NCBI RefSeq assembly: GCF_009688945.1 | Contig: NZ_AP021874.1 | Coordinates: forward strand, 3,720,001 to 3,784,000 | Direction of reading: 5' to 3' | DNA from: Desulfosarcina alkanivorans | GTDB lineage: Bacteria; Desulfobacterota; Desulfobacteria; Desulfobacterales; Desulfosarcinaceae | DNA length: 64,000 bases | In this document: one piece after another, positions 9,701-17,785 of the stretch | Layout: every line of letters begins with the position of its first letter | Numbering within the stretch: the first letter of the stretch is position 1 | The notes under the pieces: generated by a model | Databases searched by the model: none | Seen by the model: only the letters and a program-made list of their open reading frames with translations | What the model was told of the DNA's origin: nothing | Translations under genes and position numbers: made by a program

Positions 9701-11779
9701 ATCGTCGGTTTTGATTTTCGGGCCTGGGATCAAACAACGGGCAGCTCCTCCATCAATGGCGCGCCGGAGGTTGCCGATACTGTACCTGGCGGTGGCACCA
9801 CGGCCTATTCGCCAAGTGCCGCCAGGGTTGCCCTGACCGTCACGGCAGCCAATGACGAGCAGGTGGTGGCCACCAACACGGGCATGACCGTATCCGAGGG
9901 CGGCACGGGCAACACCATCACGGCCGCCATGCTGCAGGCCACGGATGTCGATAACAGCGCCGACCAGTTGGTTTACAGTGTCACTACCGTACCGATCAAC
10001 GGCATCTTGTACCTGAACGGCATGGCCCTCTCGGCCTCGGACAGCTTCACCCAGGACGACATCGACAACGACCGGGTGACCTACGACCACGACGGCTCGG
10101 AGACCACGGCCGACAGCTTCGCCTTCAGCGTGGACGACGGCGTCGGCGCCGCCAGTGCCGGCACCTTCAGCATCACGGTCACCCCGCAAAACGATGCCCC
10201 GACCGCGACGGCCGACAGTTTCACGGTCGCCGAGGGGTCGACCACCCGTCTGAATCTGTCGGGCAACGACAGCGATGCCGACGACGGACTGGACCCGGCC
10301 GCCATCACCATCGTCTCCGGTCCGGACAACGGGACCATCGACAGCATCAATGCCGACGGAACGGTGGTCTACACCCACGACGGCGGTGAAACCCGTTCCG
10401 ACAGCTTTACCTACACCATCGACGACGTGGCCGCGGCCACCTCCAACACGGTCACCGTCAGCATCACGATCACCCCGGTCAACGACGCGGCGACCGGCGT
10501 CCCGGCGATCATCGGCACGGCGCAGGAAGACGGCACGTTGAGCGCCGATACCAGCGCCATCGGGGACCCCGATGGCCTGGGAGCCTTCAGCTATCAGTGG
10601 CAGCGCTCCGGCGACGGCGGCAGCACCTGGCACAACGTGGGCCCGGATTCGGCCACCTACGTGCTCGGCGACAGCGATGTGGGCGCCCGGATCCGCCTGC
10701 AGGTCCGTTTCACGGATGCCCAGGGCGCCGGCGAGGGGCCGCTGACCAGCGCCGCCACCGCGGCGGTCGCCAACGTCAACGATGCCGGTGCGGTGGCCAT
10801 CGACAACACCACGCCGGTCCAGGGCACGACGCTGACGGCCGCCGTGACGGATCCGGATGGAACCAGCGGCCCCATTGCCTACCAGTGGCAGCGTGACGGG
10901 GTGGACATTGCCGGCGCAACCGGCTCGTCCTACACCACGACCCCGGACGATGTGGGCACGGTGATCACGGTAACCGCGAGCTACACCGATGACGGGGCCG
11001 CCGCGGAACACCCCACCAGCGCCGGCACAACGCCGGTTGCCGGGATCTCCCCCCCCCAGGTGCCCACGGTGGATCCGCCAGCGGACAGCGGGGAGCCCGC
11101 CGGCCCCCCGCCTGTTCCCGACATGAAAGCACCCGAGCCCATCGCCGAAGAAGAGGCGCCGGCGACAGAACCGGCGGCCGAGCCGAGCGCCCCGCCGTCG
11201 GCGGCAACCCAGGCAGCGGCGATATCCAGTCGCCGGCCCACCGCCGGGCGGTCGCCGTTCCTGGTCAAGGCCGCCCATCAGGTCGGCCGGATCCTGGGTG
11301 CAGACACCTATGTCAAATCGATCGCCCGGCGCCAGGCCGGCAACCCGCCTGGTCTCCAGGCAGAAGCACCCACGGACAGGGAGCCGCACCCGGTGGACCG
11401 TCATGCCGGCCTGCATCGTCGAACGGCGGCCCGCGCGTACCTGAACATGGTCAATTCCCTGGATGAGGTAAAAAAGGAGATGGCCGGCGACGTCGCCGTC
11501 AACCAGACGATTTTGGGCTCCGCCATCGCCGTGTCCACGGGCCTGTCGGTGGGCTATGTGGTCTGGATGATCCGGGGCGGCATGCTGCTCAGTTCCCTGC
11601 TCTCATCCCTTCCCGCCTGGCAGATCCTGGATCCGTTGCCGGTCCTGGCGGTGAGAAGAGGCGACACGGACGCCGATGACGATGAATCGCTGGCATCGAT
11701 GGTGGCAAGCCAACCCCGCAGTGCTCCCGGGAAGCCCGCCCCCACAGGGGAGCTGACAGAAGCGACGGAGGAAACCTAA
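3788..11779 (+). CDS. Giant LEPR-XLL / DUF4347 surface protein with beta-helix and cadherin-like repeats (2663 aa)
   Basis: ATG 3788 follows an AGAGAGG site; a longer TTG start is less likely. The LEPR-XLL motif (LEPRILLSG, residues 24-32) is the N-terminal tag of very large bacterial surface proteins. A DUF4347 domain spans about 127-300 (LVVVDAGI, HILSHGSEG, DILIYGCDVAA). Next is a right-handed beta-helix region with SLREAIEAAN near 336, continuing to about 660, then a jelly-roll-like segment. Cadherin/CSPG-like repeats of about 115 aa with signature VNTGITVDEGS and FTQDDIDN begin at nt 6304, 6649, 9087 and 9870, with other Ig-like and VCBS-like units between them. A Pro/Glu/Ala-rich linker leads to a hydrophobic segment near residues 2578-2615 and a short acidic tail. 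The role is probably adhesion or a surface layer; calcium binding by the Asp-rich repeats is likely. It heads an operon with sensing and export genes. Ligand and export route are unknown. Confidence 0.85.
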   Translation: MRKKGEPIKREPNHKGIGIHFEPLEPRILLSGSWGTGMDSPAPDIQAGPRSDFAQDTVAIYERTGRSVAVFEHQNQGPPGSGSTVDLLAGSPALETIPADHAGCSAAPGRIENDEIPSPYPQPDRETQLELVVVDAGIRNHGPLVDDILATAGDDRALEVLVLDSGRDGVEQVSDALAGRQGIDALHILSHGSEGQIQLGSTALTAGSLDAHADAIAGWSTALDGSADILIYGCDVAATPDGRAFIDTLAAMTGADVAASVDPTGNRANGGDWHLEYRVGTLENSVAVTPWLQQNWDQVLGQITVTTTSDTLDGDADTSSLAALAATPGSDGAISLREAIEAANADTGADTIILGSGTYGITRTGLADNTGDFDIRDDLSIVGVSPSQSIVDGNESNRVFEVHDDAAITVSFSNLKIQDGYTGLGGPDGAGLFINGSANTPSVSIANAWFSGNDTGAFGGDGGAIYNQADLTIVNTLIEGNTADLGGGLYNAVGATLRMANVTVSGNDSTDAEGGGLYNGGVATLRNVTVALNTSFTQGGGLFQAGGMLDMANSIFAGNSAGGSGNDIHGVVSSSGYNIVEDIADVTGLIGTDQNVDPLLGGLADNGGDLMTHAPAAAEAIDTADRSLMAITDQRGFLRGDGSPDIGAFEVGASAAGTADYLDRFDTDGSFAGDDGALPWINGWQEVNEADGASNGLAQVHDQFSGDGGGNVELRIKNDSGVWREVDLGGAVSASLSFDYVRADLEVDDHLVVYVQTAGGTGGVPVGDAPGTWDEIGRYSGVADDSTYQSESLDVSSYISTETRILLYAEGVAQVNDYIYIDNVKITLSLTATNAEESLAVNTGITVDEGSADNTVTAAMLLTTDADNTAAELVYTLTAAPTHGTLFLSGAALAATDTFTQDDIDNARITYDHDDSENLSDEFDFSVDDGAGTATTGTFSISVTAVNDNEEILAVNTGITVDEGSADNTVTAAMLATTDADNTAAELVYTLTTAPTHGTLYLSGVALADSDTFTQDDIDNDLITYDHDDSETLSDSFAFSVDDGVGAATTGTFSITVTGVNDAPTLTASADDPIFTEGGAASGLFSGTSASTVEVGQTLSTLVLTVTDAVDGGNEILNIDGNQIALADGTTGTTAINGLLFNVSVIGVTATVTLSGGTLSAAELETLVDGISYQHNSGTPTIGGRTVTLTRLVDSGGTANGGDDTATLAIASTVTVEAAGGTAPVPGNNAISINQGGGIVLDSTMLSATDADNADAGLTFNVSGVSNGWFAFLSDTATPITSFDQSAVTAGNVVFIHDGGELAPAYQISVTDGSTSTAAAPAMVTFSQTGSGVLWVSTDGDVGASNGAPGLDGTGWRKGDILQQAAPNLSLGEAATDGTFSIAFDSSNFATDANVNGMHFVTGTVTIGSSNAITLQAGDLLLTTSNYKTFSSNGAFPPSDLTVDKTDIFFFRPDTPGDYSVGNFYLLLSDPFRDGAEIRGLSLVEKDVWVGDVQLQAGDLLLARSGGAEDNDIWLLETGTLDPTVGGSYPTAQRLIEGDDAGVDIEDKIHGLDIVETDISGGGYNFDAGTILVTLDADDGDGIGTTAQAADQQDIVALQVNKTTLGSGAGNAQGVATLVFDGDDVSGNDVNFDSGSENLDGLTLTVTPGTGNAAPTLDSSTLVVNEDQTVTLTAAMLSASDLNDADSGLVFNVSSVSGGRFEIAGAPGVAVTSFTKAQIDAGDVLFVDDGDELAPAFNVSVSDGLLSDGPVAATINFTPVNDEQTLAVNTGITVAEGSSGNTVTAAMLAVTDADHTADQRVYTLSGIPASGTLYLNGAALFLGDTFTQDDIDNDRVTYDHDGSEITADSFAFSVDDGVGAASAGTFSITVTPQNDAPTASGSCTIAGTDEDTISAAVQVSTIVSDASITVNDRDGDIVGIAVFDTTGLGNWQYSTNGVSGWTDFGTVNPNAALLLSETTWVRYLPDGTNGEIVGFDFRAWDQTTGSSSINGAPEVADTVPGGGTTAYSPSAARVALTVTAANDEQVVATNTGMTVSEGGTGNTITAAMLQATDVDNSADQLVYSVTTVPINGILYLNGMALSASDSFTQDDIDNDRVTYDHDGSETTADSFAFSVDDGVGAASAGTFSITVTPQNDAPTATADSFTVAEGSTTRLNLSGNDSDADDGLDPAAITIVSGPDNGTIDSINADGTVVYTHDGGETRSDSFTYTIDDVAAATSNTVTVSITITPVNDAATGVPAIIGTAQEDGTLSADTSAIGDPDGLGAFSYQWQRSGDGGSTWHNVGPDSATYVLGDSDVGARIRLQVRFTDAQGAGEGPLTSAATAAVANVNDAGAVAIDNTTPVQGTTLTAAVTDPDGTSGPIAYQWQRDGVDIAGATGSSYTTTPDDVGTVITVTASYTDDGAAAEHPTSAGTTPVAGISPPQVPTVDPPADSGEPAGPPPVPDMKAPEPIAEEEAPATEPAAEPSAPPSAATQAAAISSRRPTAGRSPFLVKAAHQVGRILGADTYVKSIARRQAGNPPGLQAEAPTDREPHPVDRHAGLHRRTAARAYLNMVNSLDEVKKEMAGDVAVNQTILGSAIAVSTGLSVGYVVWMIRGGMLLSSLLSSLPAWQILDPLPVLAVRRGDTDADDDESLASMVASQPRSAPGKPAPTGELTEATEET
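9263..9417 (+). repeat. Near-identical repeat unit inside the giant gene, copy 1
   Basis: This 155-bp tract matches 10046-10200 with only four mismatches by eye (about 97% identity). It encodes the FTQDDIDNDRVTYDHDG to TVTPQNDAP part of a cadherin-like repeat. The other repeats of the gene are more diverged at DNA level, so this pair reflects recent duplication or gene conversion. Confidence 0.85.
10046..10200 (+). repeat. Near-identical repeat unit inside the giant gene, copy 2
   Basis: Second member of the 155-bp pair with 9263-9417. The two copies are in the same frame and orientation, 783 bp apart, so recombination between them would remove 783 bp (261 codons) without a frameshift. Confidence 0.85.
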
Positions 11780-11784
11780 CGGCC

Positions 11785-14736
11785 ATGAATCGATTGAATG
11801 TCAAGCACCGGGTTGTCATCGGCCTCCTGGGATTGGTGGCCAGCGTGGTCATGCTGGGTTTCTTTCTGGGAATCGTCCCGGACAGGGACAGTGCGGTCCG
11901 GCAGGGGCGCACGGCGCTGGCCGAAGCCATTGCCGTGCACACGACGTCAGCGGTGCTTGCCACGGAGTTTACCTACCTGAACGACGATTTCGACCGCCTT
12001 GTGGCCAGGAATCACGACCTGCTGTCGCTGGCCCTGCGCCGGCAGGACGGTGCGGCGCTGGTGGCGACGGCCGGGCATGCCCGTCAATGGCAGGTGATGG
12101 GCGGTGAGTATTCCCGGGACACCCAGGTGCGGGTGCCCATCTGGTCCGGAGAGAACAAGTGGGGCCAGCTGGAGCTTCGTTTCGAAGCCTTGACCCGGCC
12201 CGGCTTCATGGGGCTGGCCCACCACCCGATGCTTCGCATGGTGGTGTTCATGGTTCTGCTCTGCTATCTCGGTTTCTACTTCTATCTGGGCAAGGTGCTG
12301 CGTCAGCTGGACCCCTCCCGGGCCATTCCCGGCCGGGTGCGCTCGGCCCTGGACACATTGGCCGGCGGCCTGCTGGTGCTCGACCACAAAGAGCAGATTG
12401 TGCTGGCCAACAGATCCTTTGCCAACCTCCTCGGTAAAGCATCGGACAATCTTCTCGGCCACCGGGCCGGTGACCTGCCATGGATGGATAAAAAGGGCGA
12501 CACGGTCAAGCGCCCCGACCGTCCCTGGGTCCAGGCACTGGAGAGCGGCGAAACCCAGACCAACCGTATCCTGCGCCTGCGGCGCCCGGACCGGCGCGGG
12601 TTGACCTTCAACGTCAACTGCTCTCCGGTGCTGGGTGCCAGCGGCAAGTACGCCGGTGTGCTGGTCAGTTTTGACGATATCACCCAGCTGGAAAAAAAGG
12701 AGATCGAGCTGCGCCAGTCCAAAGAGCAGGCCGAAGCCGCCAATCAGGCCAAAAGCGCTTTCCTGGCCAACATGAGCCATGAAATCCGGACGCCCATGAA
12801 CGCCATCCTCGGATTCACGGAAATCCTCAAACGAGGTTACGGAAAAGACCCGGCGGACAGTTTGCGCTACCTCAATACGATTCACGCCAGCGGCACCAAT
12901 CTGCTGGACCTGATCAACGACATCCTGGACCTGTCCAAGGTCGAGTCCGGTCAGCTGGAGGTGGAGGCGGCCTGGACCGAGCCCCATCGCATTATCCACG
13001 AAGTGCTCCAGATGCTGGGGCTCAAGGCCCGGGAACAGGGAATCCGGCTGACATTCAAGGCGCGTCGTGCGCTGCCCCGGCAGATCAAGACCGACCCGGC
13101 GCGTTTTCGACAGATTATCTTCAACCTGGTGGGCAATGCCATCAAGTTCACGGAGAAGGGCCAGGTCAGGGTGGCCTGCGATTTCCAAGCATCGGCGGCC
13201 CACCCTCAGCTGCAGATCGATATCAGCGACAGCGGCATCGGCATTGCCGCGGATAAGATTGATTCCATTTTTGACCCGTTCACCCAGGCCGATTCGGCGA
13301 TCACCCGTCGTTTCGGTGGAACTGGGCTGGGCCTTTCCATCAGCCGCAAGTTCGCCCGGGCACTGGGCGGCGACATTCGGGTAAAGAGCCGGCCGGGTGT
13401 CGGCAGCACCTTCTCGGTGACCGTGGCCACCGGTGATGTGCAGGCGGTGCCCTTCCTGCAGCCGGACGAGTTGACGAAGGCGGATCAGGTGCAGCCGGCA
13501 GGGAAACAGACAGCCTGGCAGTTCCCCGAGGCGCGGGTGCTGGTTGTGGACGACGGGGATGAAAACCGGGAACTGATCCGATTGCTGCTGCAGGAGGCCG
13601 GGCTGAAGGTGGAGGAAGCGGAGAACGGAAAAGTGGGGGTGGAAAAAGCCACCGCGCAATCGTATGACGTTATTCTCATGGACGTCAACATGCCCGTCAT
13701 GGATGGGTTCACGGCAACGCAGACGCTCCGGCGGCAGGGCCTGGAAGCGCCGATTATCGCCCTGACCGCCAACGCCATGGCCGGGTTTGAGCAGGAGTGC
13801 CTGGACGCCGGGTACTCCGGTTACTGCTCCAAGCCCATCGACCTGGACCGGCTGATGAAACGGATGGCGGATCTGTTGGGGGGCAGGCCGGTTGACGGCC
13901 GGTCCGCCGAAGCGGAAACCATCGACGCCGCACCGATAGCCACCGCCGGGACGCCTCCGTCCGCAGAGGCCGCCCCCATCGTTTCCACCCTGCCGGACAG
14001 CAACGAACGGTTCCGCGGCCTGATCGCCCGTTTTGCCGCCCGGCTCAATGAGCAGCTGCACACCGCCCGACAGGCCCTCGTCCAGGGGAACCGGGACGAG
14101 GTCTCCGCATTTGCCCATTGGCTCAAGGGGTCGGGCGGCACCGTCGGCTTCGATGATTTCACGGTGCCGGCAAGCCAGCTTGAAACCCTGGCCAAAGAAA
14201 ACGGCAGTGCCGCGGAACTCCACAAACAGATCACCGCGCTGAGCGGGCTGGCTGCGCGCCTGGTCGTTCCCGGGAATTCAGCACCGACAGCACCCCCGTC
14301 TGAGGTCGTTCGGTCAGGCAAAATCATTTCGGACACCCCGATGAAGCCGATCCGACCAGCCCCCGAGGCAAGCCCCCCCCTGACGTCGCGCCTGGCGTCC
14401 AACCCCAGATTCCATGGTGTCATCTGCCAGTTTATAGAGAAATTGAAAGAAGAATTGGGCCGGGCGGAGCGGGTTCTGGAAAGCGGAGACATGCCAGCGC
14501 TCACCCTGATCGCCCAATGGCTGAAGGGAGCCGGTGGAACGATGGGTTTCGACGATTTTACGGCACCTGCCGCACAGCTCCAGGCGTGTGCCAAAGCAGC
14601 ACAGGTCGAGCAGGCAGGCCAGGTGATCGCCCAGTTAAGAATCATTTCGGAAGCCATCGTGCCGCCACCGCCCTTGCCGGCAGGCAAGGCTGAAAACCGA
14701 CCGATGGGTAAAAGACCTGTCGCCAGCATCAACTAA
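11785..14736 (+). CDS. Membrane hybrid histidine kinase: sensor-PAS-HisKA-HATPase-REC-Hpt-Hpt (983 aa)
   Basis: Two membrane segments (about 9-30 and 151-172) bracket an extracytoplasmic sensor of roughly 120 residues. A PAS domain follows (about 190-300), then HisKA with H332 in NMSHEIRTPMN, and HATPase_c with NLVGNAIKF, DSGIG and GTGLGLS. The receiver has phosphoacceptor D633 (LMDVNMPVMDG). Two Hpt-like modules close the protein. The first keeps its histidine (AHWLKGSGG, H778); the second has glutamine instead (AQWLKGAGG, Q911) and cannot be phosphorylated there. The gene starts 5 nt after the giant gene, with GGAGG inside the end of that gene, so the two are co-transcribed. It probably senses envelope or surface state and passes phosphate through Hpt1 to the next gene's receiver; that partnership is inference. 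Confidence 0.88.
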   Translation: MNRLNVKHRVVIGLLGLVASVVMLGFFLGIVPDRDSAVRQGRTALAEAIAVHTTSAVLATEFTYLNDDFDRLVARNHDLLSLALRRQDGAALVATAGHARQWQVMGGEYSRDTQVRVPIWSGENKWGQLELRFEALTRPGFMGLAHHPMLRMVVFMVLLCYLGFYFYLGKVLRQLDPSRAIPGRVRSALDTLAGGLLVLDHKEQIVLANRSFANLLGKASDNLLGHRAGDLPWMDKKGDTVKRPDRPWVQALESGETQTNRILRLRRPDRRGLTFNVNCSPVLGASGKYAGVLVSFDDITQLEKKEIELRQSKEQAEAANQAKSAFLANMSHEIRTPMNAILGFTEILKRGYGKDPADSLRYLNTIHASGTNLLDLINDILDLSKVESGQLEVEAAWTEPHRIIHEVLQMLGLKAREQGIRLTFKARRALPRQIKTDPARFRQIIFNLVGNAIKFTEKGQVRVACDFQASAAHPQLQIDISDSGIGIAADKIDSIFDPFTQADSAITRRFGGTGLGLSISRKFARALGGDIRVKSRPGVGSTFSVTVATGDVQAVPFLQPDELTKADQVQPAGKQTAWQFPEARVLVVDDGDENRELIRLLLQEAGLKVEEAENGKVGVEKATAQSYDVILMDVNMPVMDGFTATQTLRRQGLEAPIIALTANAMAGFEQECLDAGYSGYCSKPIDLDRLMKRMADLLGGRPVDGRSAEAETIDAAPIATAGTPPSAEAAPIVSTLPDSNERFRGLIARFAARLNEQLHTARQALVQGNRDEVSAFAHWLKGSGGTVGFDDFTVPASQLETLAKENGSAAELHKQITALSGLAARLVVPGNSAPTAPPSEVVRSGKIISDTPMKPIRPAPEASPPLTSRLASNPRFHGVICQFIEKLKEELGRAERVLESGDMPALTLIAQWLKGAGGTMGFDDFTAPAAQLQACAKAAQVEQAGQVIAQLRIISEAIVPPPPLPAGKAENRPMGKRPVASIN

Positions 14737-14750
14737 AGGATTAATCAACC

Positions 14751-16541
14751 ATGCCCGTTGCTCTTGGATCGGATACCATAACGTGCAGGATGGCCTCATC
14801 AGAACCAATGAAAGATGGTGAGCCCCTGTTGGATGCAACCATTATGATGGTCGACGATGAACCCATCACGATGGAAATCGTCCAGATCCTCCTGGAAGAG
14901 GCCGGTTATCGACACTTTGTGATGGTCGAGAATCCAGCCAAAGCAATGCACACGCTCGAGGAAAAGCGTCCGGATCTCCTTTTGCTCGACCTCATGATGC
15001 CGGAAATCTCGGGATTCGATATATTGAGATCCGTGAGGGCACACCCGAAACTCAGGCATTTGCCCGTGTTGATCCTGACGTCATCCTCGGAGGATAACGA
15101 CAAACTGACGGCACTTGACCTTGGCGCGACGGACTTTTTATCCAAACCGGTGGATCCGATCGAACTGCGCCTGCGGGTGCGCAACACCCTGGCGGCCAAA
15201 TCCTACATGGATCAGCTGGCATTCTACGACCCCCTGACCAAACTGCCCAACCGGCATTTATTCATGGAGCACCTGGACTGGGCGTTGAAAGGGGCCAGAC
15301 GCAACCGGGAAAATCTGGCCGTATTGAGCATCGAACTGGACCAGTTCGATAAAATCAACGACACCCTCGGACTTTTTGCAGGTGACGAACTGCTTCGAAA
15401 GCTGGCTCAGCGCATCGCCGGTGTGGCCCAGGGTGTCGATATACTGGGAGATGTGACACCCGATAAAAAAATTGCCGTGAACCTGTTCCATCTGGAGGGA
15501 GGGGTTTTTTCCCTGATTCTATATCGTCTCACCAACGCGAGAAGTGCGGCATGGGTCGCCGAAAGCATCATGGAATCCGTTAACGAACCCATATACATCC
15601 AAGACACGGAGCTCTATCTGACAGCCAGCATCGGCATTTCGACCTACCCGACGGACAGGGCCGATTGTGCCACGATGCTGCAGATGGCCTCGGGTGCCAA
15701 GGATTATGCCAAGAGCACGGGGGGAAACACCTTTCAATTTTCTTCCCGCCAGATCCACACGCGCTATCAACGCCGCCTGGGTCTGGAAGCCCGGCTGCGG
15801 CGGGCACTGGATCGCGATGAATTAATTCTCTTCTACCAGCCCCAGCTGGATGTCCAGACCAACACCATCACCGGGGTGGAAGCCCTGTTGCGATGGCAGG
15901 CCCACGATGGCGGCATCATTCCGCCGGATAAATTCATACCCCTTGCCGAAGAGACCGGGCTGATCGTCCAGATCGGCGAATGGGTGCTGCATCGCGCATG
16001 CAAGCAGTTGAAGGCGTGGCAGCAGGCGGGAAAAGCCGCTATCGGCATGTCGGTCAACATGTCACCGGTCCAGTTTCAGAGCAGGGAGATGCCTGCCATT
16101 TTCAAGCGCGTCGTCGGCAGCAGCGGCATCGATCCCTGCCAGCTGACGATCGAGGTTACCGAAGGCATGTTGCTGGAAGATCTCGACGCCAAGATTGCCC
16201 TGATGAAAGGCTTGAAGGACCTGGGCCTGAAACTGTCCATCGATGATTTCGGGACCGGGTACTCTTCGCTGAGCTACCTGAGAAAACTGCCCTTGGACGA
16301 ATTGAAAATCGACCGGTCCTTCTTTATCGATTTTTTCGAAGACACCAAAAGCCGTGCCCTGGTCTCCTCCATGATATTTCTCTCCCACAACCTGAATCTG
16401 CTTACGGTTGCCGAGGGTGTGGAAACGGAGGCCCAGCTTCGCTTTCTGCAAAAAGGGGGCTGCGACCTTTACCAGGGCTACCTGTTCAGCCGGCCGCTTC
16501 CCAACGACAAGTTGATCGAACTGCTTTCCCCTGAGGATTGA
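14751..16541 (+). CDS. Response regulator with degenerate GGDEF and intact EAL domain (c-di-GMP phosphodiesterase, 596 aa)
   Basis: The receiver domain has acidic residues MVDDE and phosphoacceptor D80 (LLLLDLMMPE). The GGDEF domain begins at FYDPLTKLPNR, but its active-site loop is EGGVFS (residues 249-254) instead of GGDEF, so diguanylate cyclase activity is not expected. The EAL domain looks complete: EAL at 377-379, the DDFGTGYSS loop, KID, AEGVET and the QGYLFSRP end, so c-di-GMP hydrolysis is likely. Start ATG 14751 has AAAGGA upstream and lies 14 nt after the kinase stop. Given the operon, phosphorylation by the upstream kinase probably adjusts local c-di-GMP and hence surface-protein display, in a way comparable to the Lap system; that comparison is inference. 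Confidence 0.88.
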   Translation: MPVALGSDTITCRMASSEPMKDGEPLLDATIMMVDDEPITMEIVQILLEEAGYRHFVMVENPAKAMHTLEEKRPDLLLLDLMMPEISGFDILRSVRAHPKLRHLPVLILTSSSEDNDKLTALDLGATDFLSKPVDPIELRLRVRNTLAAKSYMDQLAFYDPLTKLPNRHLFMEHLDWALKGARRNRENLAVLSIELDQFDKINDTLGLFAGDELLRKLAQRIAGVAQGVDILGDVTPDKKIAVNLFHLEGGVFSLILYRLTNARSAAWVAESIMESVNEPIYIQDTELYLTASIGISTYPTDRADCATMLQMASGAKDYAKSTGGNTFQFSSRQIHTRYQRRLGLEARLRRALDRDELILFYQPQLDVQTNTITGVEALLRWQAHDGGIIPPDKFIPLAEETGLIVQIGEWVLHRACKQLKAWQQAGKAAIGMSVNMSPVQFQSREMPAIFKRVVGSSGIDPCQLTIEVTEGMLLEDLDAKIALMKGLKDLGLKLSIDDFGTGYSSLSYLRKLPLDELKIDRSFFIDFFEDTKSRALVSSMIFLSHNLNLLTVAEGVETEAQLRFLQKGGCDLYQGYLFSRPLPNDKLIELLSPED

Positions 16542-16825
16542 ACGCGGTTCGGTCAAGCCGGGTCGAACGGAGTTCGGGATTTCATCCGGTTGCCGGAAAC
16601 CTCCGGCCGTGGGACGTCGTATTTGACGCGACCGGCGTCAAAATCCGGGCACTTTTCGGCCGCCCCCCGGCCAAAGAATATAAGAAATTGGTATCATTAA
16701 CTATTTTTAGACTCCTGGTTGGTATATTCTTTGCTGATTACACAGGAAGCCACAACAGAGGCCCTTCGTTTCCGGAAGGGCACCAAAAGATCAGGATGTC
16801 TTTTCGCCTGAGAGGAACACGCGTC

Positions 16826-17686
16826 ATGGTTAAACTCAAATCCGCTGTCATTCTGGTCTTGCTGATGGGGGTGGTGGCCGGCAGCACCCTGTCCGCCCAT
16901 GGGGAAGAATTGCAGGGCATCACCGCACCCAGTGCCGACATCAGCCTGTCCTTTGTGCTTGCGGGCCGGGTAGCCGATGTCCTGGTTGCCGAAGGTCATC
17001 GGGTCAAAAAGGATCAGCTGCTGGCGCGCCTGGACGACGAACCCGAAAAGATCCAATCCCAGCAGTTGAAGCTGCTGTCAGCGGACCGGACCCGGATACT
17101 GGCCGCCGAGGCGGAACTGGCCCAGAAGAGGGTCGATCTGAGAAAGCTTGAACTGGCCCGGTCCAAAGGCGCCGCCAGCGACTGGGAGGTGGAACACCTG
17201 CGACTGAACGTCCAGATCGCCCGGCTGGCGCTGCAGACGGCAATTCTGGAGCAGGAGCAATATCAGCGCCGCTATGCGCATTCACGGAGCCAGCTTCGAC
17301 GAATGCGCCTGGTCGCGCCCATGGAAGGGATTGTTGAAAATGTCAGCGTCGAAGCCGGCGAATCTATCGGAGCCTTAGGACCGGTGATCCGCCTGGTCAA
17401 AAACGATCCGCTCTGGATCGACGTTCCGGTGCCATCAGCTCAGGCCAATGATCTTACAGTGGGCCAACCGGTATGGACGTCCGTTGCCGGAGGCACCGGG
17501 ATGGCGGCACCCAACGGCCGGATCATCAACATTTCGGCCGTTGCAGATGCCGCCAGCGACACCCTGCGCGTGCGCGTCGAGGTTGACAATCCGATGAGAA
17601 GGCCTGCCGGTGAGCGCGTTACCATCGAATTCTCATCGCCAACAGACGCAGATACCGCTGCCCGACTGAAAACGGAGACGGAGTAG
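16826..17686 (+). CDS. RND/HlyD-type periplasmic adaptor protein (286 aa)
   Basis: A signal peptide (MVKLKSAVILVLLMGVVAGS, cleavage near SAHGEE) precedes a barrel-sandwich half (AGRVADVLVAEGHRVKKDQLL), a long alpha-helical hairpin (about 75-160), the returning half (LVAPMEGIVENVSVEAGE) and a beta-barrel. This is the layout of membrane-fusion proteins that link an inner-membrane unit to a TolC channel. It is shorter than RND adaptors that also carry a full membrane-proximal domain. I chose ATG 16826, with AGAGGA upstream, because the in-frame upstream residues lack coding character. A 284-nt spacer separates it from the phosphodiesterase gene and could hold an internal promoter. It is one of three adaptor-like proteins in this operon. 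Confidence 0.8.
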   Translation: MVKLKSAVILVLLMGVVAGSTLSAHGEELQGITAPSADISLSFVLAGRVADVLVAEGHRVKKDQLLARLDDEPEKIQSQQLKLLSADRTRILAAEAELAQKRVDLRKLELARSKGAASDWEVEHLRLNVQIARLALQTAILEQEQYQRRYAHSRSQLRRMRLVAPMEGIVENVSVEAGESIGALGPVIRLVKNDPLWIDVPVPSAQANDLTVGQPVWTSVAGGTGMAAPNGRIINISAVADAASDTLRVRVEVDNPMRRPAGERVTIEFSSPTDADTAARLKTETE

Positions 17687-17785
17687 CGGCTCCTATGTTC
17701 AACCGATCCGTTTTATCTACCGATGCCGCCCCGGAAGGGCACCCACCGGGGCCATCATTGCCATTTAAATGGGTTTCCAGGCATC

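Noticed and set aside
6304..10200. CRISPR-like or tandem DNA repeats
   Set aside because: The repeats are in-frame protein domains of about 115 codons, not short DNA repeats with spacers.
9245..11416. Long open frame of 723 codons on the minus strand inside the giant gene
   Set aside because: Gly/Arg/Val-rich product with no family motifs; it mirrors the Asp/Thr-rich repeats of the plus strand and is a GC-driven shadow.
11947..14223. 758-codon open frame on the minus strand opposite the hybrid kinase
   Set aside because: No recognisable domain; the kinase reading is unambiguous.
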